In this document: positions 49,827-61,067 of the stretch, in pieces | Layout: every line of letters starts with the position of its first letter | Numbering within the stretch: position 1 is the first letter of the stretch | Assembly (NCBI RefSeq): GCF_009905375.1 | Contig: NC_133648.1 | Span: forward strand, 22,065,884 to 22,129,883 | DNA from: Apium graveolens | Lineage: Eukaryota; Streptophyta; Magnoliopsida; Apiales; Apiaceae | Direction: 5' to 3' | DNA: 64,000 nucleotides | Translations under genes and position numbers: made by a program | The notes under the pieces: model-generated | What the model saw: the letters and a program-made list of their open reading frames with translations, nothing else | Database searches by the model: none | Told to the model about the DNA's origin: nothing

Positions 49827-50109
49827 TGTGACGGCCTCCAAACCCGGGGTCTAGATTTAGGGGTCACTAACCGATAAACCAAACTAAAATAGGCACAACG
49901 GAATAATATAATAGATATGACCCCTTGCATGCAACTAGATCGATCACAGGTTATAGTATGAAACAGACACTAATACAAACCAAATGTTATTACAACCCAT
50001 AAGTCTATTTATTTTATAACTACTCAAATTTTATTGCAAATCTCAAGACTAATCAAGCGTCCCAAAACAGTCTATTTGGAAAACACCAACTATTTACAAG
50101 AACACAACT
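49827..50109 (-). repeat. LARD-related LTR, left part
   Basis: TGTGACGGCCTCCAAACCCG matches the start of the LARD LTR (TGTAACGCCCCCAAATCCGG), followed by a similar GGGGTC...GGTC...CAC layout. It is a diverged member of the same family. Element B is inserted at 50115 with duplication CCTGG. Confidence 0.75.
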
Positions 50110-50114
50110 CCTGG

Positions 50115-50684
50115 TGTTATGGATAAAAAACCAAGGTTATTACTTGCTGTATTTAATACTAAGATTCGGGAGCTCAAGGCCTTTAATGGCTGCTCTCGTG
50201 TTTCGTGACTCAATCTGCCTTTACGAGATGCCTACGTATCTCTGTGAATTAGAGAATCAAGCCAAAAAACGTAGTTCTGATTGGTGGGGGTGAGACTTCT
50301 TATATAGGTGTTGGGAGTCCTTGAATTGGACTTGGTATAGGAGACTTGGTGGGCAAGTCTCATAATTAGAATGGACTTTGGAGTCCTAGGTAGTAGGAAA
50401 CTGATTCCTTATCCTTTTAGGTCCCCTTGAGGCTAATCTCCAAGGATTTATATCCTTATCGGGACTCTTTTCAACATCTGATTTATCCCTTATTAATTAA
50501 TTACGAATTTAATTAATAATCAGGGCTTTTGGGCCTTTTTTATTCCATCAGGCCGGATCTGGTCCATCAGGCTTAACCTTTCTGGTCTGAGTATCATATA
50601 TCTTTTTATTGGGCCTAGCAGCCCACAGTTTGTACAATTAATGCAGTATTTAATTATACAATCATAATTTATTTATCCCTATCA
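50115..50684 (-). repeat. 3' LTR of element B
   Basis: It runs TGTTATGGAT ... CCCTATCA. The adjoining TTTGCCCCCCAACTT is the polypurine tract on the minus strand, intact here, while in element A it is split by the LARD. Confidence 0.94.
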
Positions 50685-52253
50685 TTTGCCCCCCAACTTT
50701 TGGGAAACATTGATTAGGTTTCGCAGAAGTTAAGTCTATTTGTTCCCTTACAGGGTTTCGTTTTTTTGTAAAGTGTGGAGCGACCTACACATTTACAATG
50801 AATTTTTCCTTTTATTCAGGAATTATCTTAATTTCCAGGAATTTTTCCCTTATTTCCGGGAGTTTTCCCTTATTTTCTGGATTTTTTCCCTAATTTTCTG
50901 GGATTTTTCCCTAATTTTCTGGGATTTTCCCTAATTTTCTGGGATTTTTCCTTATTTTCTGGAATTTTCCCTAATTTTCTGGGATTTTTCCTTATTTTCT
51001 GGAATTTTCCCTATTTTCTGGATTTTCTGGGATTTGTCCTTATTTTCTGGAATTTTCCCTAATTTTCTGGGACTTTTCCTTATTTTCTGGAATTTTCCCT
51101 ATTTTCTGGATTCTTCAAATTTCCAGCCCTTTTTTCGACCAGGATCCTAGTCGAAATTTCGACCTGGATCCTAGTCGAAAATAGGGGCAAGCCTTATCAT
51201 CCTGGTCGAAAGAATTCGACTAGGATCCACGACCTGGAATTCGACCAGGATCCTAGTCGAATTTTCAACCTGGATCTAGGACCTGGAATTCGACCAGGAT
51301 CCTAGTCGAAAATTCGACCTGGATCGAGGTTGAAAATTCCACCTTTTTTTTTTTAGCTTCTTGTCATGAGCCTATCGACTAGGATTTCGACTAGGATTCT
51401 AGTCGATATTTCGACCTAAATCCTGTTCGAAAATTCCTTGATTTTCTTGTTTCCTGGTCGAAGGTTTTCGACTAGGATCCACGACCTGGAATTCGACCAG
51501 GATCCTAGTCGAACTTCGACCTGGGTTTTTAATCCCCATTTTTTGAAAGATGCTTGGTTTATTCGACCTCATTCCTGGTCGAAGCTTCGACCTCAATTCA
51601 GTCCCGTTATTCCAGCTATTTTTGGGTGTCTGCTCGAAAGATTTCGGGCAGGATTCACGACCTGGAATTCGACCTGGATTCTGGTCTTTTTTACCCGTTA
51701 TTTTCGGGTGTCTGCTCGAAAGATTTCGGGCAGGATTCACGACCTGGAATTCGACCTGGATTCTGGTCTTTTTTACCCGTTATTTTCGGGTGTCTGCTCG
51801 AAAGATTTCGGGCAGGATTCACGACCTGGATTTCGACCTGGTTCCTGGTCTTTCACTAGCCTTCTTTATTTAGCTTTAATTTAGGGTATTGTATTTTCCA
51901 AATCCTAATTGGATTTGGGCCTGGCCTTTTTTGTTGGGCCTTATTAAAATTTTCTGAGCCTCTATTATTGGGCTTTTCAAATCTCATTGGGCCTCTTTTA
52001 TTGGGCCTTTTCAAATCTTATTGGGCCTCTTTTATTGGGCTTTATCAAATATTGTTGGGCCTCTTTATTGGGCTTTGTCAAATATTACTGGGCCTTCTCA
52101 TTGGGCTTTATCAAATATTGCTGGGCTTAACACACCCTGTTTAGAATGCCCTAGAATTCCTAGGTATATTCTGGAATGTTCTTTTTTCTGGGCCTCTTCT
52201 TATGGGCCTTTGTTCTTAATGGGCTTTTCGTCCCTTCAACTTCTTTTTCCTCC
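50685..52253. repeat. Repeat-rich 3' untranslated region of element B
   Basis: There is no gene. Four repeat blocks occur in the same order as in A: TTTTCCCTAATTTTCTGGG units (about 50830-51120); palindrome-like TTCGACCAGGATCCTAGTCG units (about 51130-51530); three 82-bp units (from 51624, 51706 and 51788); and TTATTGGGCCTCTT units (about 51930-52130). In plant Tat elements this region is known to be variable and to seed satellite repeats. It lies directly upstream of the antisense gene promoter. Confidence 0.85.
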
Positions 52254-52261
52254 TATATAAA
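52254..52261 (+). promoter_or_regulatory. TATA box of the antisense gene, element B
   Basis: TATATAAA lies 225 bp before the ATG, preceded by a pyrimidine-rich stretch and followed by TCCTCACTTTCTCATTTC. A start site about 30 bp downstream would give a short leader. A leader intron is predicted at 52390-52478 (TTTAG|GTAAGATTCC ... TTTTTCAG|ATGGC). Both features are kept in element A. Confidence 0.62.
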
Positions 52262-52478
52262 GGAATGAGGAAAGGCTATTACTCCTCACTTTCTCATTTC
52301 TTAGTTTTCTTCTTTATCCTCCTGCTAAGATTCTCAGAGCAATAACAGCAAGTCGGAGCTCAAAGCCTTTTTCAGGAGTGCTTCTTTAGGTAAGATTCCT
52401 CCCTTTGCTTTTCGTTTCTATTTTTCCATTGTGTGCCATTTTAAGATAGCCTATTTACATGCCTCATACTTTTTTCAG

Positions 52479-54421
52479 ATGGCTGACAAAAGAATGACTC
52501 GTTTGGCCAAAATGAACGTGGCTAGAAAGTCCAATGATTTTCCTATTCGATCGAGGTATACTTCCTTAATCGACATGATCAACACTCGAGGGGACGAGTA
52601 TCCGTCTGATGCACATCTGAACGCGCACGATCATATCAGTGCTTTACGGGATCCCAATGAGCTGGAAAAGTTGAGCAGCTGCTTCAAAATTAAGGAGCCT
52701 TTTAAGCTGGTTCTTGCGGGTCCGGCCGACAGGGCCTGTCAGTGGAAGAAGGACGCGCTATGCGTCTATAGGGATACTTTGAGGGCAGGTATTAGACTCC
52801 CTTTTCATCCATTCATTCCTTTGCTACTAGCTGATGTGGGCATCAGCCCTTGCCAACTTCCCCCTAATTCCTGGAGGTTGATTCTGTGCTATCTGTCGCA
52901 ATGCGCCAAGCACAACGTCCCCACATCTGTTGCTGTCTTCAGGAAGATTTTTCAGTTCAAAAACAGCCCTGATAAAAGTTCGGGTTGGGTTTCTATCAAC
53001 CAGCGCCCCACTATCCCCCATATCGTGAATGGGAAGTCCATCCCTGATAACAACTTGGGGTGGAAGAAAGATTTTTTGTTTGTTATTTGGGAAGGTAGAG
53101 ATTGGGGCTCCCTGTTTCGATCATCCTTTGGGCTGGCCGTAGACGGGAGCCCGAATGACATAACTTTGTCTGAGGAGGAGGCTAGAGGTTTCAACCTCCT
53201 TACGCAAGACAACGGCACTTCCCATTATTGGGACCTTATCCGGGAGACCGTCCGGGTAGAACGCGGCCTTTCGCCTGTTAATAAGAAAAGTAAGTTCCCT
53301 TTCTTATCTCCTTTATTTCCTGCACTTTTATTTCATTGATTTTCAACTGACTTTGTTTGTTGCAGTGGCTGAGAAGATTGAGGAGGCTACCAAGCCGAAG
53401 GACCTGGAGACAACCAGGATGAAGAGGGCCGGGAAGATCTTTAAGGACCCTCGACTGGGTGACCGCTTCCCGGAGTTCCTTCTTCAGGCGACGGAGCCAG
53501 ATGAGGAAGGCCCCAGCCAAGTTCTGCGCACCAAGCAGAGGCCAGGTGCCTATTTTCAACCTGCTTGGGGGATCCGGGGCAAGGACTCAATTGTGGGCAG
53601 CACGGCCCTGTCCAAGGAATGGTCTAAGCATTCCATTTCCCCGGTGGATTATCAAGATTTTGTCCTTCAACAGGACTTGCAGGGGAATGAGCTGTTTGGA
53701 GCCCAAGCTCTGGCGACGGTACGTACTTTACTTATGCTTTTTACAATTCTCTTTTCTTTCTTTTCTAAACCTTTGCTGTTTTCTCTTGCAGGCTAACGCC
53801 CATTTTCAAGGGGCAATTCACCAAGCCAAGGCTTGGAAGGTTGGCCTGGAAGATGCCAACAAGAAGTTGGAGGAGGCCAATCAAAAAATTGAGGCCCTTG
53901 AAGCTCAATTGGCCTCTTCCACTTCTGACCTGGAGACGGCCCGGGCTGAAAATGTCATCTTGAAGGCGCAGAAGGAAAAAGCCTTTGATGGCTGCATGGA
54001 CACTCAAGAATTCAAAGACTTGATGGTGGAGCATGATGCCCTTCTTCATCCTGTTAGCTATAAGGAAGGCTGGGACGCTGCTGTGGAGGCCATCCAGGAT
54101 GAGTTTCCCGAGGTCCTTGAGCAGTCGCCCTTTCCTTGCCCAGTGCGGGTTCCAGAGCTTGGAGGTGTTACTGAAAAGCTTGCTGGCATGATCAAGGATG
54201 GAGAGGAGGAAGATTCCTCCGAGGAGGAATTCGATCCTGTCGCTAAGAATGCCAGGGTGGAAGAATCTCCCAAAGCAGCGCCTCAACAGCCATCATCTCC
54301 TGCTGAGGGAACTTCTACAGGGACTTCGGAGGGGACGACCGAGACGTCCGAAGAAACGACTGAAACTTCCGAAGAGACTTCGGATAGTGGTTCTGAGGAA
54401 TCTCAGCCTTCCAAGGCCTAG
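52479..54421 (+). CDS. Antisense spliced gene of element B, Transposase_28-like protein
   Basis: Three coding exons: 52479-53289 (811 bp), 53366-53718 (353 bp), 53792-54421 (630 bp). The introns are 53290-53365 (GTAAGTTCCC ... TTGTTGCAG) and 53719-53791 (GTACGTACTT ... CTCTTGCAG). The exons sum to 598 codons with no internal stop, giving 597 residues. Residues about 95-165 (CVYRDTLRAGIRLPFHPF, QLPPNSWRLIL) resemble the Transposase_28 / 'putative gypsy-type transposon' family found in plant Ty3 elements. Residues about 395-450 form a likely coiled coil (KKLEEANQKIEALEAQL). The last 60 are acidic and Ser/Thr-rich (TETSEETSDSGSEESQ). Antisense ORFs between pol and the 3' LTR are known in Tat-lineage elements, but their function is unknown. 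It converges on pol with 335 bp between the stops. No catalytic motif is visible, so regulation or nucleic-acid binding is only a guess. Confidence 0.82.
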
Positions 54422-54756
54422 CTTTTATATATCTTCTTTTTGAAATTTATTTATATCAGCACTTGTTACCCTTCGGGGTTATGTTTTATACATTGCTTTT
54501 CTTAGCCTTTTTCCGTTTTAACTTTACAATCTTAATATGCATTTGAACCTTAAACATCCTTGGGTTGAAATAATTTCAAGCTCTTTAATATGAAGTCTGG
54601 TTTTTCAAAACCTTACACAGCATGGGTTCGACCCTAATCAATAATAACTAGACATTGTAAATTCTACTGGAATATAAAATTCTACGCAAGCAAAGCTTCC
54701 AGGTGCTTTTAAACCTATCTGTCACAATGACAAGTGAGAATCGTACTTAGCCTATC

Positions 54757-57700
54757 TTACACGTAGTAAACCTTCAGGTTTTGTGCATGCCAGGTCCTCG
54801 GGACTTCAAAACCATCCATAGTTTCCAGCTTGTAGGTTCCTCTACCCTGAACGCTCTTGACTCTGTACGGCCCTTCCCAATTTGGGGCGAGCTTTCCTTT
54901 CTGTCCAACACCAGAAGCCTCTATTTTTCTCAAAACTAGATCACCTTGTTTAAAAAACCTCTCTTTAACCCTTAAGTTGTAGTAGAATGAAGCTTTTTTC
55001 TGATATTCTACTATCTTTGCATGTGCTTTATCTCGCACTTCATCGATTAAATCCAGGGCTAACTTCTGCCCTTCTTCATTTTCTTTTTCATCAAAAGCCT
55101 GAATCCTTGGAGAGGAATGTGATATCTCCACGGGAACTATTGCTTCTGCCCCATATGCCAACATGAAAGGAGTTGCATCTGTCGTGACTCTACAGGTAGT
55201 TCTATAGGCCCATAATATGGGAAGTATCTCATCCACCCAATTATTTCTTGACTTTTCGATCCTCTTCTTTAGTCCATCCAGGATTATCCGATTTGCTACC
55301 TCCGCTTGCCCATTGGCTTGCGGGTGATCCACAGAGGTGAACCGTAACTCAATTTCATTTTCTTCGCAATACTTCTTGAATTCCTCGTTGTTGAATTGTG
55401 TTCCATTGTCAGTGACGAGGATACGGGGAATTCCATATCGGCACATAATGTTTTCCCACAGGAATTGTGCAACCTGCTTAGTTGTGATTTTGGCCAAAGG
55501 TTTGGCTTCGATCCACTTGGTGAAATAATCAATGGCTACAATCAGAAACTTCCTTTGTGCTGTGGCCATAGGAAAAGGCCCTAGAATATCCATCCCCCAC
55601 ATAGCAAAGGGAATAGGTGAGTTGATAGAGGTCAGCATCTCGGGGGGTTGTCTGGCGACTGGTGCATGCTTCTGACAGCGATCACACTTCTTTACATATT
55701 CTTTGGCATCAGCCATCATTTCTGGCCAATAGAAGCCTAAACGGGTTATCTTATGAGCCAAGGCCCTGCCCCCCAAGTGTTGCCCACAAATACCACCATG
55801 CACTTCCTCAAGAGCTAAGCGTGCCTCATCGGGCCTGAGACACCTCAAGTAAGGAACCACGAAAGATCTTTTATATAGAATCCCATCTATCAAAGAGTAC
55901 CTTAGTGCTCGAACAGTTAACTTCCGTGCCTCAATTGCATCGCTTGGCAACCAACCGGTCTGAATGTGAGCCTTGATGGGATCAATCCATGACGTCCCCA
56001 AGCCTATGGGAGCCACAAGCTTAACATCTATGCTTCGTGTCTTCAAAACACGGAAGTACACACTTCCTGAACTTTCTTCAATCTCAGATGAAGCAAACTT
56101 TGATAGCGCATCTGCTTTAGCATTTTCTTCCCTTGGAATGTGTTCAACATGGCATTCATCAAATTGGGTCATCACAGCCCTTACTAGGCGAACATACTTA
56201 GCCATCGTATCATCCCTTGCCTCAAATTCTCCCTTTACCTGGGATATGATCAGCTTCGAGTCTCCACGGACCTTTAAGTTTTTGACTCTAAGTGTCCCAG
56301 CTAGACCAAGGCCAGCAATCAGGGCTTCATACTCTGCCTCATCGTTTGTGGTTGAAAGTCTAGCTTCATGGCATACTCAATTAAGAATCCATCAGGGCTT
56401 TGCAAAACCAACCCTGCTCCACTGGAATTTGTTTTTGATGCTCCATCAAAATAGAGAACCCAATATTCTTTCTCCTTGTCCCCATTGTCGACTCACTTGT
56501 CTTGAGGTATGGTATCTTCCTGCCCCCCGACTTCTTGGTTGGGTATGGTACATTCCACCACGAAGTCAGCTAGTGCCTGGGCTTTTATGGCCGTACGTGG
56601 CTTATACTTGAGATCGAACTCTCCCAACTCTATTGCCCACTTAATCAGTCTCCCACTTGCCTTGGGACTGTGAATGATATTTCTCAGTGGCTGATTTGTT
56701 AGCACTTCAATTTGGTGAGCTTGAAAATAAGGACGCAGCTTTCTTGAAGCCATTACCAAGGCTAAAGCGAATTTCTCAATGGCTGAATAATTCAACTCAG
56801 CACCATGCAAAATTTTGCTGACATAGTATACGGGTTTCTGGACTTTCAGTTCCTCCTTAACCAACACGGCGCTCAAGGCGCTCTCTGAAATAGCCAAGTA
56901 CAAGAATAAAACTTCATTCAGAACTGGCTTGGCCAACAACGGGGCCTGGCCCATATACTTCTTTAACTCTTCAAATGCCTTCTGATTTTCCTCACTCCAT
57001 ATAAAGTCTTTGATGTTCTTCAGTGACTTGAAAAATGACAAGCACTTGTCTCCTGACTTGGAGATGAATCGTCCTAACGCAGCAACCCTTCCTGTGAGCT
57101 TCTGAACATCCTTGACAGTTTTGGGGGGTTCCATGTCCAGGATTGCCTTTATTTTATCGGGATTTGCCTCAATTCCCCTCTTTGAGACCATCAATCCCAA
57201 GAATTTTCCAGATCCTACTCCGAAAGCACACTTCGTCGGATTCAACATCATCTTGTGGTACCTCAGGACCTCAAAAGCTTCCCTTAAATGGGCTATATGA
57301 TCAGTCTTTATTAGACTCTTGACTAACATGTCATCAACATAGACTTCCATAGTCTTACCAATAAGATCCTTAAAAATTCTATTCACCAACCTTTGATAGG
57401 TGGCTCCTGCATTCTTGAGACCAAACGCCATAACAAGATAACAATAGACACCAAAGTCAGTGATAAATGATACCTTTGGAATATCATCCTTATGCATTTT
57501 GATCTGGTTGTATCCGCTAAACCCATCCATGAAACTCAGCATCTCATGTCCAGCGGTGGCATCAATCAAAGTATCAATTCTAGGCAGCGGAAAACAGTCT
57601 TTGGGGCATGCATCATTCAGATCGGTGAAGTCTATACACATCCTCCACTTTCCATTAGCCTTCTTCACCATTACAGGGTTTGCTAACCACTCCGGAAATT

Positions 57701-60461
57701 GAATCTCCTCAATAAAACCAGCCTCTAAGAGCTTTTCCACTTCCTGCCTTATAGCCTCTTGTCTTTCCGGGGCAAAATTTCTTTTCTTTTGTTTCACTGT
57801 CTTCCGGCTTGGATCTACGTTTAGCTTGTGAGTAATTAACTCCGGGTCTATGCCTGGCATATCAGCTGCTGACCATGTAAACACATCACTATTTTCTTGC
57901 AAAAATTTCACTAACTTCCCTCTAAGGGGCTCCTCTAATGTGGCTCCAATGAAAGTCATCCTCTCAGGATTCTCGGGGTCTAAAGGAACCGAGACCAATT
58001 CTTCTACTGGCCTTCCTCTATTCTCATCATTTTCTCGAACATCCATATCTTCAATAGGAAGAACCTGCCCCCCGACTCCATCTGCCCTCAAAGAGGCCAC
58101 ATAACAGTATCTAGCCATTTTTTGATCTCCTCTTTCTTCTCCAATCCCGTTTCGGGTGGGAAACTTCATGACTGAATGGTAGGAAGAGGGGACTGCCTTG
58201 AAGGCATGTATCCCTGTTCTCCCCATGATAGCATTATAAGTTGAACTAGCCTTTACCACCACGAAATCCAGCATCTGCGTTGCTTGCCTTGGCTCCGTAC
58301 CTATGGTGGTTGGCAATTTGATTATCCCTTCCACAGGACATTCTACTCCAGCAAATCCATATATCGGCATGTCGGTTGGTGTTAACTGGGAGTCGTTATA
58401 CCCCATCCTTAGAAAGGTGTCGTGGAGCAAGATATCCACAGAAGCACCATTATCCACAAGGACCCTCTTAACCGGGCTATTTCCTATTATTGGTGTTATG
58501 ACCAGCGGGTCGTCATGGGGAAACTTCACACCCTCTAGGTCGGAATCATCAAAAGCCAATGTTACTTCTGTCCTGGCCCTCTTCGGGGCTTCTCCAACAA
58601 TATGCATAACCTCTCTAGTATATGCCTTTCTGGAATTTTTGGACAATCCAGCAGCAGTTGGACCTCCAAAGATCGTGTTTATCACAGGCCCTCGAGGTCT
58701 CGGCCCTCCATAAATGGTGTTTATAACTGGTCCTCTAGGCTGGGGGTTTCGCCCCTGATCGTCTTGGTCCCTCCTACGATCTTCAAAGTTCTTCCTTCCA
58801 TTATTATTTCTGTCCCCTCCATCTCCAGTATACTTGTTCAATCTTCCTTTTCGAATCAAAAACTCAATTTCATCTTTCAATTGCCTACATTCATCGGTGT
58901 CATGGCCAACATCTTTGTGAAACCTGCAATACTTGCCCTTATCTAGCTTGGCGGGATCAGCCTTCAAGGGCTTAGGCCAGCGAATATCCCTGTCTTTCTC
59001 AATCTCCATCAAAATCTGACTTCTGGGAGCATTCAACTTAGCGTATTCAGTAAACTTTTGCCCAGGTCCTCCCTTCTTGGGGGTTGAATCAGGGTTTTGT
59101 TCGGTTCTAGGATATTTGTCCTTAGCAATATACTCCAAATCAGTTTTTCGTTTCTTGCCTCCAGTGGGCTCATTACTTACTACGGTCTTCCTCATACTTT
59201 CTTCAACCTTGATATACTTCCCTGCCCTCTCTTGGAGCTGCAACATGCTCTCAGGGGGTCGTTTGGCCAAAGACATCTTGAAAAACTCATCCCTAGTTCC
59301 TTGTTGCAGTGCTATCATGGCTACCTTATCATCAAGGTCTGGGACTTTTAAAGCCTCCTTTGTAAAACGATTCAGGTAATCTCTTAAGGATTCCTTAGCT
59401 CCCTGCACAAGACTCATAAGAGATGCTGAACTTTTCTCATGGACTCTTCCACTGATGAATTGCTTAATAAAAGCCTGACTTAATTCTCTGAATGATCCAA
59501 TAGAATTTGGGGGTAGGCGACTGTACCATCTTTGAGCCATACCCGACAGGGTTTGAGGGAAGGCCCGACATTTTATAGCATCATTCACGGGTTGCAGCAG
59601 CAGTGCATTAGAGAATGTCCTAACATGATTAGCGGGGTCTCCCGTGCCATCATAGGCTTTGATAGTGGGCATCTTGAATTTCCTTGAGATATGGGCATTC
59701 ATTATCTCTTCTGTGAAGGGTGGAGTTGGATCATCAGGATCTCCAAGGGGAAGGAGATTGCTTGGATCAGTTCTTGGGACAGCAGCCCTTCTTCTTACCG
59801 GACCATCCAGGTCTATGATAGGAGGAGGATTTCTCCCCCTAGGAGGCATGTGGGGTCTGGTGGCTTGGTGAGCCTCCAAATCACGCCTCAGCCTTTGGAT
59901 TTCAGCCTCATGAGCCCTGATCTTTTCCTGCACTTCTTGGGGATTCGCCCCTGGGGTGCTTTGGGGGCGTTGCCTTCCATCGGCCATTGGCTCTTTTCCA
60001 GGACGCCTCCTTCTCGGGGCCACTTCATCATCCGAAGATTCGGAGTCTCTCTCAGTGTATGGACCAAAAAATTCCCGATCCTCAGGGATAGGATCCAAAC
60101 CTCGTATATAGGGGGGCGACCGCCCTCGTGCTTCGCTTCGCCCAGCATATCCGCTTCCTCCAACCTCAGGGTGAAGGGGCATCCCATAAGGGGGGTTAGT
60201 AGTAACAATAGTTGAATATTCATACCCGACGGGTCGAGAATTCACAGGTATATGTATTTGTTGAACTTGAGGATTCGTACCTTGAATAGTCGGGGGAGTT
60301 GTCCCTTGTGGCTGAGGATGAGTTGCCCCTGTCTGGGCTTCCCCCTGAGTAGATGCATAAGTTGAATGGGGAGGAACCTCCACGGTTGATGAAATCACCT
60401 GGGTTGTCTCTAATGGTGTTCCTTCCTCTAGAGCTCCAATTGTTCTCCGTGTTCTCGCCAT
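54757..60461 (-). pseudogene. Gag-Pol of element B (Tat lineage), two lesions
   Basis: The real start is the ATG at 60461 (MARTRRTIG); the open frame reaches back through the primer-binding site. Gag core near residue 250 (AYDGTGDPANHVRTF). Knuckle-like CRFHKDVGHDTDEC near 510. Protease VLVDNGASVDI near 670. RT with CIDFTDLNDACPKDCFPLPR and EVYVDDMLVKS (near 1039). The first RNase H (YLAISESALSAVL) lacks the catalytic Asp. A TGA at 56493-56495 ends the 1322-residue frame where A reads GGA, and a one-base loss near 56355 shifts the frame inside the second, archaeal-type RNase H. The last frame (from 56205) carries the integrase HHCC segment, D-D-E (MDILGPFP, TDNGTQF, NGQAEVANR) and ends NLKVYYV. 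Only these two lesions separate it from a complete polyprotein. Confidence 0.93.
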
Positions 60462-60474
60462 GGTTGTTGTTGTT

Positions 60475-60490
60475 CCCACAGACGGCGCCA
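60475..60490 (-). other. Primer-binding site of element B
   Basis: The minus strand reads TGGCGCCGTCTGTGGG two bases inside the LTR, identical to element A. Confidence 0.78.
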
Positions 60491-60492
60491 AA

Positions 60493-61062
60493 TGTTATGG
60501 ATAAAAAGCCAAGGTTATTACTTGCTGTATTTAATACTAAGATTCGGGAGCTCAAGGCCTTTAATGGCTGCTCTCGTGTTTTGTGACTCAATCTACCTTT
60601 ACGAGATGCCTACGTATCTCTGTGAATTAGAGAATCAAGCCAAAAAACGTAGTTCTGATTGGTGGGGGTGAGACCCCTTATATAGGTGTTGGGAGTCCTT
60701 GAATTGGACTTGGTATAGGAGACTTGGTGGGCAAGTCTCATAATTAGAATGGACTTTGGAGTCCTAGGTAGTAGGAAACTGATTCCTTATCCTTTTAGGT
60801 CCCCTTGAGGCTAATCTCCAAGGATTTATATCCTTATCGGGACTCTTTTCAACATCTGATTTATCCCTTATTAATTAATTACGAATTTAATTAATAATCA
60901 GGGCTTTTGGGCCTTTTTTATTCCATCAGGCCAGATCTGGTCCATCAGGCTTAACCTTTCTGGTCTGAGTATCATATATCTTTTTATTGGGCCTAGCAGC
61001 CCACAGTTTGTACAATTAATGCAGTATTTAATTATACAATCATAATTTATTTATCCCTATCA
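60493..61062 (-). repeat. 5' LTR of element B
   Basis: It is 570 bp, six substitutions from the other LTR, and is followed by target duplication CCTGG. Confidence 0.94.
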
Positions 61063-61067
61063 CCTGG

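Larger units (their letters stand above)
50115..61062 (-). mobile_element. Ty3/Tat-lineage LTR retrotransposon B, full length
   Basis: It is 10948 bp, with two 570-bp LTRs (50115-50684, 60493-61062) that I count to differ at 6 positions, and duplication CCTGG (50110-50114, 61063-61067). Order on the minus strand: LTR, primer-binding site, gag-pol (60461-54757), the antisense spliced gene (plus strand 52479-54421), a repeat-rich 3' region, polypurine tract, LTR. Pol has one nonsense codon and one frameshift; the antisense gene has none. It is of the same family and orientation as element A. Confidence 0.95.

Noticed and set aside
51134..51870. Possible CRISPR-like array
   Set aside because: Direct repeats are degenerate and contiguous without unique spacers, and this is plant nuclear DNA inside a retrotransposon.
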